NCBI GenBank assembly: GCA_049696015.1 | Contig: JBAVTG010000078.1 | Location: 1 to 13,304, forward strand | Direction of reading: 5' to 3' | DNA: 13,304 nt | DNA from: JANMEX01 sp049696015 | GTDB taxonomy: Bacteria > Pseudomonadota > Alphaproteobacteria > Rhizobiales > Rhizobiaceae | Shown: in pieces, positions 1 to 7,558 of the stretch | Position numbering within the stretch: position 1 is the stretch's first letter | How the letters are laid out: the number at the start of each line of letters is the position of its first letter | Position numbers and translations under genes: made by a program | Notes under the pieces: model-generated | What the model was told of the DNA's origin: nothing | What the model saw: only the letters and a program-made list of their open reading frames with translations | Databases searched by the model: none

Positions 1-85
1 ACGGGCAGAAAAACTGTTGCATCGACAGTGCGGACTCAAAGGGCGGCTTAAACTGCCAATTTCCTTCATCTCATGTTTTGCGGAA

Positions 86-1003
86 TCAGCGGTGAGTGTG
101 CGGGATCAAGGCCCCTTGATGGCGGATGACACGGGCGGCCATGCGGCTGCCGGCGCGGGCTGCTGATTCCGGGTTTGCGCCGGTTAGCCGCGCCGCAAGA
201 TAAGCGCCATTGAAGGCGTCGCCGGCACCCGTTGCATCCACGACATGTTCGACATCTTCAACGGAAACAAACATGCTGTTGCGGCCGGTTGAAACATGGA
301 CCGGGTGCGGACCGTTCTTGACGACGACTTCGTGTGCGCCTGCATCAAGATAGCGTTTGACCGTCGCTTCCGGCGAACGGTCGCCAAAGAATGGCGCATC
401 ATCGGAATGGGTCGGAAGGACAATCGTGCTTGCCGCGGCCGCCGCCATCAGACTTGCGCGCATGTCTGCCACATCGGGCCAAAGGGCCGGGCGTATATTC
501 GGATCGAAGGCGACGAGTTTGCCGTCATCGCGTGCGCCTTCCATGACAGAGATCAGTTCGCTGCGGCGCGCCGGTTTCAAGATGGCGAGTGTGATGCCGG
601 ACAGATAGATCGCGTGTGCCTGCGCGGTGGCGTTCAGCAAGTGTTCGGCATTATCTGCGAGCAGCCGCGCGGCTGAGGCCTCGCGCCAATAGGTGAAGTG
701 GCGGTCGCCGTCTTGCTGGTGGATGATGTAGAGGCCCGGCCGCTTGCCGGGTATGACCTGGATGAGACGCGTTGAAATGCCGCCCTGTGCAAGAAACTCC
801 TGCATTTGCCGCGAATAGCGGTCATCGCCCACGGCTGTGAAATAGGCGACTTCCCACTCTTCCGGCAAGGCATCGCGGGCATACCAGGCTGTGTTCAACG
901 TATCGCCGGCAAAGCCCATTTTGAACAGGCCGCCATCGCCGCCGGACAGTTCGACCATGCATTCGCCAATTGAGAGGAATACTGGGCTGGAAGGGTTGGG
1001 CAT
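86..1003 (-). CDS. kdgK: 2-keto-3-deoxygluconate kinase (PfkB family)
   Basis: This 305-residue PfkB/ribokinase-family sugar kinase most resembles KdgK, which phosphorylates 2-keto-3-deoxygluconate to KDPG in the cytoplasm, feeding the lower Entner-Doudoroff pathway. Visible family marks are the N-terminal SIGECMVELS strand (11-20), the substrate-binding GFAGDTLNTAWYAR block (30-43), YLSGITLAIL (133-142), FDPNIRP (166-172) and the C-terminal PfkB signature VDATGAGDAFNGAYLA (255-270), with Asp262 as the expected catalytic base. Length matches the family. The ATG is preceded by GGAG five bases upstream. It lies 59 bases downstream of ccoS on the same strand with no convincing terminator between them, so some co-transcription with ccoGHIS is possible, although the function is unrelated. 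Substrate assignment rests on recalled similarity to E. coli KdgK; another keto-sugar kinase of the family is possible. Confidence 0.88.
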   Translation of the reverse strand: MPNPSSPVFLSIGECMVELSGGDGGLFKMGFAGDTLNTAWYARDALPEEWEVAYFTAVGDDRYSRQMQEFLAQGGISTRLIQVIPGKRPGLYIIHQQDGDRHFTYWREASAARLLADNAEHLLNATAQAHAIYLSGITLAILKPARRSELISVMEGARDDGKLVAFDPNIRPALWPDVADMRASLMAAAAASTIVLPTHSDDAPFFGDRSPEATVKRYLDAGAHEVVVKNGPHPVHVSTGRNSMFVSVEDVEHVVDATGAGDAFNGAYLAARLTGANPESAARAGSRMAARVIRHQGALIPHTHR

Positions 1004-1062
1004 GCCGGCTCCGGGTCAATTTGGCCTCACTCTATGCCAAACCATAATCCGGGCAATGGGAA

Positions 1063-1209
1063 TCAGGGTTTCTCGTCATCCTCGAGAATGCGATAGGCCG
1101 CGCCTTCGAGGTCATCATACTGGCCGCTTTTCAGCGACCAGAGAAATGCTGCAAGACCCAGACCGCCCAGGAAAAGCGCGACGGGAATGAGATAGACAAG
1201 CATGCTCAT
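1063..1209 (-). CDS. ccoS: cbb3 oxidase maturation protein CcoS
   Basis: This small 48-residue membrane protein starts MSMLVYLIPVALFLGGLG and ends in a short acidic tail (YDDLEGAAYRILEDDEKP). One N-terminal transmembrane helix (about 4-25) followed by a WSLKSGQYDDLEGAA-type segment is the standard layout of CcoS/FixS. In Rhodobacter, CcoS is needed for cofactor (haem b/copper) insertion into the cbb3 catalytic subunit, and it acts in the inner membrane. Its ATG overlaps the ccoI stop by four bases (ATGA), so translation is probably coupled. A second in-frame ATG two codons later is an alternative start. It is the last gene of the ccoGHIS cluster. Confidence 0.9.
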   Translation of the reverse strand: MSMLVYLIPVALFLGGLGLAAFLWSLKSGQYDDLEGAAYRILEDDEKP

Positions 1210-3476
1210 TCGGCTGGCTCCCAGACTGCGCCCAAGTCGGATTGCGTTTCGGTTTTGGATACTTCCGCGCTGCCGCGCAAAAGGCGCATGGCATTGCCGA
1301 CGACGATGATCGAAGAGCCGGACATGGCCAATGCGGCGACAAGGGGGGTGACATAGCCGAATACGGCGAGCGGCACGGCGAGCAGATTGTAGAGGATGGC
1401 AATGGCGAAATTCTGCCGGATGAGTGTTCCGGCCCGCCGGGATATATCGACCGCAAACGGCACGGCGACAAGCGAATTGCGCAGGAAGACGAAGTCTGCT
1501 GCATTGCGGCCGATATCCGCCGCCGTTGCCGGGGCCATTGACACATAGGCGGCGCGCAGCGCCGGTGCGTCGTTAAGCCCATCGCCGACCATCAGTGTTT
1601 TAGCGCCCGTCCCGGTGCGCCCTTCGATGTATTCCAGTTTGTCGGCAGGCAGGAGGCCTGCATGCCAATCAGTGACGCCCAGTGCCGATGCTGCTTGCCG
1701 CACCGCGATATCCGTATCTCCGGACAGGATGGTTGACGGAACACCCAAAGCTTCCAGGTCGGCGATTGACTGGTTGGCATTGGGGCGCAGCTGGTCGGCG
1801 AAGCGAAGGGTTGCGACCTCTTCGCCGTTGCGGGACAGGACGGTTTCCGTCCCCGCGCTATCTTTCGGGGATTTGGCGCCGTCCGCTGCCCACTCGCGCC
1901 GTCCCAGACGCCAGGTGACGGACCCTTGCTGACCCTCAATGCCAAAGCCGGGAAATTCTTGAACCTGCGAGAATTTGGTTGGCGCAAAGTCGCGTGTTGC
2001 CTCAAGGACAGCGCCGCTTAGCGGATGGCGTGAATGGGCGGCCAGGCTCGATGCAATTTGAAGGGCGTGCCTGTCGATGTCATGGGCATTGGTCAGTCTT
2101 GGTTTGCCAAGGGTCAACGTGCCGGTCTTGTCGAACAGGGCTTGGCTGACTTGTGCCAACCGCTCCATGGCCGAACCGTCTTTGACCATGATACCTGCTT
2201 CGAAAAGGCGGCGGGCGGCAACCACTTGCACGATCGGCACGGCAAGGCCAAGGGCGCAGGGGCAGGTGATGATCAAGACAGCAACGGCGATAGTAATGGC
2301 ATGATGCCAGTCGCCGTTGAAGTACATCCAACCCAGGAACGATAAAAAGGCTGTCAGGTGGACAACCGGCGCATAGAGCTGCGAGGCGCGGTCGGCGAGG
2401 CGGCGATAGTGCGCCTTGCCGCCTTCGGCAACTTCCATCAAGCGGATCATTTCGGCAAGGAAGGATTGATCTGCTTTGGCGGTTGCCACTATTGTCAGCG
2501 GTGCCACAAGATTGAGCGTGCCAGCGCGCAGCTCCATGCCTGCACTGACAGGCTGTGGCGCACTTTCGCCTGTCACCAGCGCGCAGTCGAGCTCCGAACT
2601 CCCGGTCTCGATGATGCCATCCACTGGCACGCGCTCACCGGCGGCAAGAAGGATGCGCATGCCGGGGCGGATGTCGCCTACGGGCATCCAGTTCCGGCTG
2701 CCAGCGGCATCTTCAACAAGAGCGCCACGCGGCGACAGGCGTGCCAATCCCTTGACTGCGGTCCGCGCTTTTTCGCGCATCACATGGTCGAGCGTGCGGC
2801 CAATCAGCAGGAAGAAGAGCAGAGACACGGCGGCATCAAAATAGGCGTGATGCCCGTGGTTGACGGTTTCATAAAGCGACATGCCGTAAGCAAGCAAAAC
2901 GCCAATTGATATCGGCACATCCATGTTGGTGCGGCCGTGGCGCAAAGCGTTCCAGGCGGATGAAAAGAAGATGCGGCCTGACCAGACAAGGGCCGGCATG
3001 GCGATCAGTGCCGAAATCCAATGAAAGAGGTCTCGGGTTGCAGCCTGCGCGCCGGACCAAATCGACACTGACAGAAGCATGATGTTTGCGGCGGCAAAAC
3101 CGGCAACTGCAAGGGCCTTCAACAGCCGGTTCATGTCCATGTCTGCGTCGTCGGCAGCAAGATCGAACATGTGTGCGGGATAGCCAAGCGAGGCGAGTTT
3201 GCCGACAAATTCCGGCATGGCGCCGTCATTGCGCCATTTGACGGCGACGCGGCGCGTGGAGAGGTTTACTCTGGCGCCGACGATGCCGTCCATTTGGTTC
3301 AGCGTCTGCTCTATAGCCGAGATACACGCGCCGCAATGGACGGTCGGAACCGACAGGTCGGTTTGCCAAACGCCCTCTCCAAGGTCGCGGCTGCCGGCGC
3401 GCAGTTCGTCTTCCGGCAGGGCAGGCACCTTTGAAAATTCAAGCGCCGATTCAGCGCCGGGTGCACAGCAGCTCAC
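1206..3476 (-). CDS. ccoI: Cu+-translocating P1B-type ATPase CcoI/FixI
   Basis: This 756-residue copper-exporting P-type ATPase supplies copper for the CuB site of cbb3 oxidase. Residues in order: an N-terminal MSCCAPGAE metal-binding tip, an HMA domain with CGAC (48-51), transmembrane helices from about residue 120, the actuator TGES loop (302-305), the membrane CPC copper site (405-407), the phosphorylation motif DKTGTLT (Asp449), the P1B His-Pro pair (484-485), GDGLNDAP (631-638) and two C-terminal helices. The start chosen is a GTG whose bases overlap the ccoH stop as GTGA. It yields the conserved MSCCAPGAE start, whereas the open frame continuing upstream to 3596 lies within ccoH and lacks family similarity. 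Its stop overlaps ccoS by four bases. The context (ccoGHIS) distinguishes it from CopA-type detoxifying pumps. Confidence 0.95.
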   Translation of the reverse strand: MSCCAPGAESALEFSKVPALPEDELRAGSRDLGEGVWQTDLSVPTVHCGACISAIEQTLNQMDGIVGARVNLSTRRVAVKWRNDGAMPEFVGKLASLGYPAHMFDLAADDADMDMNRLLKALAVAGFAAANIMLLSVSIWSGAQAATRDLFHWISALIAMPALVWSGRIFFSSAWNALRHGRTNMDVPISIGVLLAYGMSLYETVNHGHHAYFDAAVSLLFFLLIGRTLDHVMREKARTAVKGLARLSPRGALVEDAAGSRNWMPVGDIRPGMRILLAAGERVPVDGIIETGSSELDCALVTGESAPQPVSAGMELRAGTLNLVAPLTIVATAKADQSFLAEMIRLMEVAEGGKAHYRRLADRASQLYAPVVHLTAFLSFLGWMYFNGDWHHAITIAVAVLIITCPCALGLAVPIVQVVAARRLFEAGIMVKDGSAMERLAQVSQALFDKTGTLTLGKPRLTNAHDIDRHALQIASSLAAHSRHPLSGAVLEATRDFAPTKFSQVQEFPGFGIEGQQGSVTWRLGRREWAADGAKSPKDSAGTETVLSRNGEEVATLRFADQLRPNANQSIADLEALGVPSTILSGDTDIAVRQAASALGVTDWHAGLLPADKLEYIEGRTGTGAKTLMVGDGLNDAPALRAAYVSMAPATAADIGRNAADFVFLRNSLVAVPFAVDISRRAGTLIRQNFAIAILYNLLAVPLAVFGYVTPLVAALAMSGSSIIVVGNAMRLLRGSAEVSKTETQSDLGAVWEPAE

Positions 3477-3970
3477 TTTATGGCCCCTTCGCTTACAGTG
3501 AACCGCAGTGTCTCGCGCCAAGTGCCATGCTCGCGCGTCTGCACGTCGATGACTGCGATCCAGACACCGTCTGCAAGTGCATGTTTGCCAGTCCAATTGC
3601 CTGCCGCATCCTTGGCCATATCAACAGTGAAATCCGCCTTGTCGGTCACCGGGCGGCGAAATAGCACTTGGACGGCAATTGTATCTGCGGGAGTTCCTAC
3701 CGCATTGGTCAGGGTCCAATGGACGATGCCATTGCCTGCCGTCAGTCTGCCTTTCAGACCCAAGGCCTCCTGCGCCTTTACATCCGCCACTTTGCTGTTG
3801 AATTCCTGGCTGGCGACGTAGGAATTCTTGACGACAAGTCCCGACCAGGTCGAATTGGCATAATAGGCCATCACAAGGTTGACGGTGATGATGGTGCCGA
3901 AGAAAAGGCCGAGAACCGCCAGCATGTGGACGCCGGTGAAGGGTTTGCCCTTGTCAGCATTCGCGCTCAT
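3473..3970 (-). CDS. ccoH: cbb3 oxidase assembly protein CcoH/FixH
   Basis: This 165-residue FixH-family protein has a short cytoplasmic start, one transmembrane helix (about 14-37: VHMLAVLGLFFGTIITVNLVM) and a periplasmic domain containing the family block STWSGLVVKNSYVASQEFN (40-58). FixH/CcoH is required for stable assembly of cbb3 oxidase and is thought to cooperate with the CcoI copper pump, but its exact reaction is not known. The ATG overlaps the ccoG stop (ATGA) and the TGA stop overlaps the GTG start of ccoI, so the gene is locked into the chain. Length and placement are typical. No abnormal residues were noticed. Confidence 0.92.
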   Translation of the reverse strand: MSANADKGKPFTGVHMLAVLGLFFGTIITVNLVMAYYANSTWSGLVVKNSYVASQEFNSKVADVKAQEALGLKGRLTAGNGIVHWTLTNAVGTPADTIAVQVLFRRPVTDKADFTVDMAKDAAGNWTGKHALADGVWIAVIDVQTREHGTWRETLRFTVSEGAIK

Positions 3971-5535
3971 TCGTGATGCTCCGGTGCGTTGAAAACGGCC
4001 TCATAGCTGTCGGTTTCCGTGCTCGAGAGATCCGAGGCCTTGAAGTGGAATTCCATGTCGTCGTCGTGAAGGCCGGCGGGCGGAACTTCGACGAAAACCT
4101 TGATCGCGAGCGCCTTGTCCGGAGCCACCTTGATGGCCAGCGACTTGCCTTTGGGCTGATCTTCATAGCCAACGGCGCTCATCGTGGCGCCCGCCAGCCT
4201 GCCGTCAATCGATAAAATGATGGTGCGCTCCTCGGGAATCATGTTGAGCAGTTTGACGGTGTAGCCGTTGCGGATCGAACCATCGGAAAGTTGCACGAAC
4301 TGCGGGTTGCGGTCATGCAGCACGTTCAGCTCCAGCCGGTCGCGCGACAGGAGACCATAAAGCAGGCCAAGGCCGATCAGGGACCAGACACTGGTGTAAA
4401 GGATGGTGCGGGGACGGAAGAGATGCGCCAGGCGGAAGTGGCGGATCGGCTCAACGATCTTGCCATGGGCGTTGTAGACATTGGCCGGATTGATCTTTCC
4501 ATCGGCAACACCGCCTTTGGCAGTTGTCATGTTCTTCTGGTAATCATCCAGCGTCGCGTAGGAAATGAGACCGCGCGGCTTGCCAATCTTGTCCATGACA
4601 GAATCGCACGCATCAATACACAAGGCGCAAGTGATGCACTCAAGCTGCTGGCCGTCGCGTATGTCGATGCCCATCGGGCAGACGGCGACACATGCGTTAC
4701 AGTCGACACAATCGCCGGCCACAGTCCCAGATGCGGCGGCCTTCTTTGTCCCTGAGTGCCGCGGCTCACCGCGCCAATCGTTGTAGGTGACGGTGAGCGA
4801 ATCCTCGTCGAGCATCGCGCCCTGAATGCGTGGCCAGGGGCACATGTAGGTGCAGACCTGTTCCCGCATCAGCCCGCCGAATACATAGGTCGTCGCCGTC
4901 AGGATGGCGACGGTAATGTAGGCGATGAGCGGGGCCTGGAATGTGACGAAGTTCTTCAGCAAGGTCGGCGCGTCGGCGAAGTAGAAGATCCAAGCTCCAC
5001 CGGTGGCCGCTGCGATTAACAGCCAGATTGCATGCTTGATGATGCGTTTGCGCAATTTGTCGAACGTGTAAGGAGCGGCGTCGAGTTTGATCCGCGCATT
5101 GCGGTCGCCTTCGATCCAGCGTTCGACAACCAGGAACAGGTCAACCCAGACCGTCTGCGGACAGGTGTATCCGCACCATGCGCGGCCGACGACCGAGGTG
5201 ATCAAGAACAACCCGACACCAGCCATGACGAGCAGTCCGGCGATGAAAATGAACTCTTGCGGCCAGATTTCGATGAAGAAGAAATAGAACCGCCGATGCG
5301 GGAAATCGAGAAGCACGGCTTGGTCGGGCGCGTTTGGGCCGCGATCCCAGCGGAGCCATGGGGTCAAATAATAGATGCCCAACGTGATCGCCATGACGAT
5401 CCATTTGAAGCGGCGGTAGTCGCCGCTGGCGCGTTTTGGAAATACCTTCTTGCGCGCCGCATAGAGCGGTTGGCGCACTTTGGCCGAATTGACCGCTTCG
5501 GCTTCGAACGTCTCAATCGGAAGTTCGTCCAACAT
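3967..5535 (-). CDS. ccoG: cbb3 oxidase accessory ferredoxin-like membrane protein CcoG/FixG/RdxA
   Basis: This polytopic membrane protein has two [4Fe-4S] ferredoxin motifs. Counting from the ATG used here (522 residues), the first cluster ligands are Cys276, 279, 282 and 286 (CVDCNACVAVCP) and the second are Cys300, 303, 306 and 310 (CITCALCIDAC). Two further conserved pairs lie in membrane loops: WCGYTCP (Cys121/125) and CTYMCP (Cys228/232). The C-terminus is an immunoglobulin-like FixG domain after a last helix. CcoG family members are linked to copper reduction for cbb3 assembly. The frame extends 14 codons upstream to a GTG at 5577, but the conserved core (LYAARKKVFP) begins well inside the ATG version. 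The predicted FNR-dependent transcript would also start only about five bases before that GTG. Neither start has a strong ribosome site, so the start is uncertain. It ends with an ATGA overlap onto ccoH. Confidence 0.93.
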   Translation of the reverse strand: MLDELPIETFEAEAVNSAKVRQPLYAARKKVFPKRASGDYRRFKWIVMAITLGIYYLTPWLRWDRGPNAPDQAVLLDFPHRRFYFFFIEIWPQEFIFIAGLLVMAGVGLFLITSVVGRAWCGYTCPQTVWVDLFLVVERWIEGDRNARIKLDAAPYTFDKLRKRIIKHAIWLLIAAATGGAWIFYFADAPTLLKNFVTFQAPLIAYITVAILTATTYVFGGLMREQVCTYMCPWPRIQGAMLDEDSLTVTYNDWRGEPRHSGTKKAAASGTVAGDCVDCNACVAVCPMGIDIRDGQQLECITCALCIDACDSVMDKIGKPRGLISYATLDDYQKNMTTAKGGVADGKINPANVYNAHGKIVEPIRHFRLAHLFRPRTILYTSVWSLIGLGLLYGLLSRDRLELNVLHDRNPQFVQLSDGSIRNGYTVKLLNMIPEERTIILSIDGRLAGATMSAVGYEDQPKGKSLAIKVAPDKALAIKVFVEVPPAGLHDDDMEFHFKASDLSSTETDSYEAVFNAPEHHE

Positions 5536-5588
5536 GACCTGATTTCTTGTTTGACCCACGTCCAGAGACTGCGCCACCGGACATAGTG

Positions 5589-5630
5589 CTTATGGAACGC
5601 CAACCTCGGTTCAACGTTGATTCATGTCAA
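5589..5630 (-). promoter_or_regulatory. FNR/FixK-type box and -10 of the ccoGHIS promoter
   Basis: TTGATTCATGTCAA at 5617-5630 matches the TTGA-N6-TCAA dyad of FNR/FixK regulators with perfect half sites. On the minus strand CATAAG (5594-5589) lies 32 bases from the box centre. That is the spacing expected for a class II promoter with the regulator centred at -41.5, and it places transcription start near 5582. This promoter would drive ccoG and, by overlap, ccoH, ccoI and ccoS. The geometry is read directly; activity is inferred. Confidence 0.75.
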
Positions 5631-5710
5631 CATGCGCCCATGCCCCGGCAGACTTGCCGATTTGCATTGCTTGTGTTTGCAGCCGTCTCATGGGGGTCTG
5701 AGCAATCAAT

Positions 5711-5746
5711 TCCAAAAAGCAAGAACCCGGCGTTCAGGCCGGGTTC
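5711..5746 (-). terminator. Intrinsic terminator after ccoP
   Basis: On the minus strand a perfect 9-base stem (GAACCCGGC / GCCGGGTTC, arms 5746-5738 and 5731-5723) closes a 6-base loop. It is followed within four bases by a run of five T (5718-5714). It begins about 26 bases beyond the ccoP stop and would end the ccoNOQP transcript, separating it from ccoGHIS, which has its own FNR-box promoter. Confidence 0.85.
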
Positions 5747-5771
5747 CGCACACTTGCGCAGGGCCGGAGGA

Positions 5772-6635
5772 TTATTCGCCGCCGCCAAGTGAATGCACAA
5801 AAACGGCAAGCTGTTTGACCGTCGCATCGCCGAGGCGGACGCCCCATGCCGGCATGACGCCGTTTTTTGGCGCCAGCATCTGGCTTTTAACGGCCTGAAC
5901 GCCGGAACCGTGGAGCCAGATCGAGTCGGTCAGGTTCGGGCCGCCGAAGTCACGCAGTCCCTTGCCATCCTCGCCATGGCAGGCCGCGCAGTTGTTGACG
6001 AAGACGTCCTTGCCTGCGGCCGCTTTGGCGGCATCTGCGGCGCCGCCGGAAAGCGAGACGACATAGTTGGCAGCGACATCGATTTCCTCTGGCTTGAGGA
6101 TGTCACCGTAGGCCGGCATTTCCGATGTGCGGGTTTCGGTGTCTGCAGCATAGCGGATACCATGCAGCAGGGTGGCCTGGATGGCGGCGACATCGCCGCC
6201 CCACAGCCAGTCGTCATCGTTGAGGTTGGGATAACCGGGGCTGCCTGCCGCGCCCGAGCCGTGGCATTGGACACAGTTGACCTTGAACGCTGCCGCGCCG
6301 CCGGCAATGGCAAAGGTGCGAAGCTCTGTGTTGGCAAGAATGCCTGCAACATCGGTGGTCTTGATGGCGTCCACATATTTTGCCTGTGCCGCAGCCGCCG
6401 CCGTCAACTCCGATGCGACATCCGCACGGCTGGAATAGCCGAGCATGCCTTTTGTGTTTGAAGTCAAAAGCGGGATTGAGGGATAGGCAATCGCATAACC
6501 GATTGCCCAAATGATCGTGAGGTAGAAGGTGTAAAGCCACCAGCGCGGCAGCGGGTTGTTCAATTCCCGGATGCCGTCCCATTCATGGCCGGTGGTTTCG
6601 ACGCCGCTGATGTCGTCAATGTGCTTGTCAGCCAT
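5772..6635 (-). CDS. ccoP: cbb3-type cytochrome c oxidase, di-haem subunit III
   Basis: This 287-residue membrane-anchored dihaem cytochrome c passes electrons to CcoO/CcoN. One transmembrane helix (about 32-52) follows a conserved HEWDGIRELNNPLPRWW segment. Two class I cytochrome c domains follow with haem motifs CVQCH (121-125) and CAACH (216-220) and distal Met ligands in EMPAYG (Met173) and VMPAWG (Met261). Length and order are typical of CcoP. The start ATG has AGGAGG nine bases upstream, and that ribosome site overlaps the end of ccoQ, only four bases away. A longer frame to 6719 runs over ccoQ and is not used. The intrinsic terminator follows. The gene appears intact, in contrast with ccoO. 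Confidence 0.96.
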   Translation of the reverse strand: MADKHIDDISGVETTGHEWDGIRELNNPLPRWWLYTFYLTIIWAIGYAIAYPSIPLLTSNTKGMLGYSSRADVASELTAAAAAQAKYVDAIKTTDVAGILANTELRTFAIAGGAAAFKVNCVQCHGSGAAGSPGYPNLNDDDWLWGGDVAAIQATLLHGIRYAADTETRTSEMPAYGDILKPEEIDVAANYVVSLSGGAADAAKAAAGKDVFVNNCAACHGEDGKGLRDFGGPNLTDSIWLHGSGVQAVKSQMLAPKNGVMPAWGVRLGDATVKQLAVFVHSLGGGE

Positions 6636-6639
6636 GCTT

Positions 6640-6792
6640 TCAGTCCTCCTTGAGAGGGATTTGGGCGGCGTCTTTCGCCATGTCCCGGCTGCCCGGACGA
6701 AAGGCGAAAACCACAACACCGATGAAGAAGATCACCATTGCCAAAAGGCCCCACGAGTCGGCGAAATGCCGCAACAAAGTGTATTTTTCCAT
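6640..6792 (-). CDS. ccoQ: cbb3-type cytochrome oxidase subunit CcoQ
   Basis: This 50-residue single-span protein starts MEKYTLLRHFADSWGLLAM, has one hydrophobic helix (about 13-31) and then an FAFRPGSRDMAKDAAQIPL tail. Size, position between ccoO and ccoP, and the FRPGS-type motif after the helix identify CcoQ, the small non-haem subunit that stabilises the cbb3 complex or its link to CcoP. The start ATG is preceded by AAGGAG at good spacing, and the stop is four bases before ccoP. Because it is short, it is easy to miss in annotation. Confidence 0.92.
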   Translation of the reverse strand: MEKYTLLRHFADSWGLLAMVIFFIGVVVFAFRPGSRDMAKDAAQIPLKED

Positions 6793-6802
6793 TATCAACT
6801 CC

Positions 6803-7534
6803 TTACCGGTAGCCGGACGTTTCGTCGTACTTGGCGAAGTCGACGAGGGTTCCGAGCATTTGGAGATAGGCGATCAACGCATCCATCTCAGACAGCATTG
6901 CCGGATCGCCGTCGAAGTCGCCTGTGACGGCTTTCGGATAGCGCGCGAGCAACGCAGCCGGATCGGCGTTGGGATTTGCCTGGTCCGCCAGATCCGCTTG
7001 CGCACTTGCAATCATGTCGTCGCTGTAAGGCACGCCCACATAAGTCTGTGAACTCAGATGCATGGCGACATTGTCGACCTTGAGCGGCGTGGTCTTGAGG
7101 AACGAGTAGCTTGGCATGATCGATTCCGGCACAACATTGCGTGGTTCGATCAAGTGGTCGACGTGCCATGCATTCGAGTATTTTGCGCCAACGCGGGCAA
7201 GGTCCGGGCCGGTGCGCTTGGAGCCCCACTGGAACGGGTGGTCATACATGCTTTCGGCCGCCAGCGAATAGTGGCCATACCGTTCAACCTCGTCGCGGAA
7301 TGGGCGGATCATCTGGCTGTGGCACAGGTAACATCCCTCGCGCACGTAGATGTTACGCCCGGCAAGTTCCAGCGGCTAGTAAGGGCGCATGCCCTCGACC
7401 TTTTCGATTGTGTTTTCGAGATAAAACAACGGTGCGATCTCGACGATGCCGCCGATTGTGACGACCAGCAGAGAGCCGGCCAATAGCAACGTCGCGTTCT
7501 TCTCGATGACGGCGTGTTTGTCCAACAAAGACAT
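6803..7534 (-). pseudogene. ccoO: cbb3 oxidase mono-haem subunit II (ccoO), interrupted by in-frame TAG at codon 53
   Basis: The full frame is 244 codons, the usual CcoO length, from an ATG with AAGGAG eight bases upstream to TAA. Residues 1-52 carry the N-terminal anchor (helix about 15-35, then EIAPLFYLENTIEKVEGMRPY). Codon 53 is TAG (7376-7378), and the same frame resumes at once with PLELAGRNIYVREGC. Downstream is the haem domain with CYLCH (68-72), the conserved MIRPFRDEVERYGHYS and the distal Met in IMPSY (Met140). No frameshift or other damage was seen. The nearest in-frame restart, a GTG at 7345, lacks a clear ribosome site and would give a haem domain without its anchor. CcoO is normally essential for cbb3 assembly and electron transfer, so as written the oxidase should fail. 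A sequence error is a real alternative. Confidence 0.9.
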
Positions 7535-7558
7535 GATCTGTTCTCCTTCGGATTGGAC

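Noticed and set aside
1..85. Possible gene end or start at the left edge (short open frames on both strands)
   Set aside because: The segment is too short, with no ribosome site, motif or codon bias to support either strand; no recognisable feature was found there.
1020..1041. TTTGGC...GCCAAA hairpin between ccoS and kdgK as a terminator
   Set aside because: Only a 6-base stem with a 10-base loop and no T-run on either strand; it is too weak to call.
5793..6461. 222-residue open frame on the plus strand opposite ccoP
   Set aside because: It lies entirely antisense to an unmistakable dihaem cytochrome gene, has no recognisable domain and is explained by GC-biased codon use on the coding strand. 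The same applies to plus-strand frames at 2358-2909, 5032-5586 and 7961-8512.
7376..7378. General reassignment of TAG to an amino acid
   Set aside because: The fnr gene ends with TAG at its expected family length; reading through would add about 45 unrelated codons antisense to the hemerythrin gene. Only local readthrough remains conceivable.
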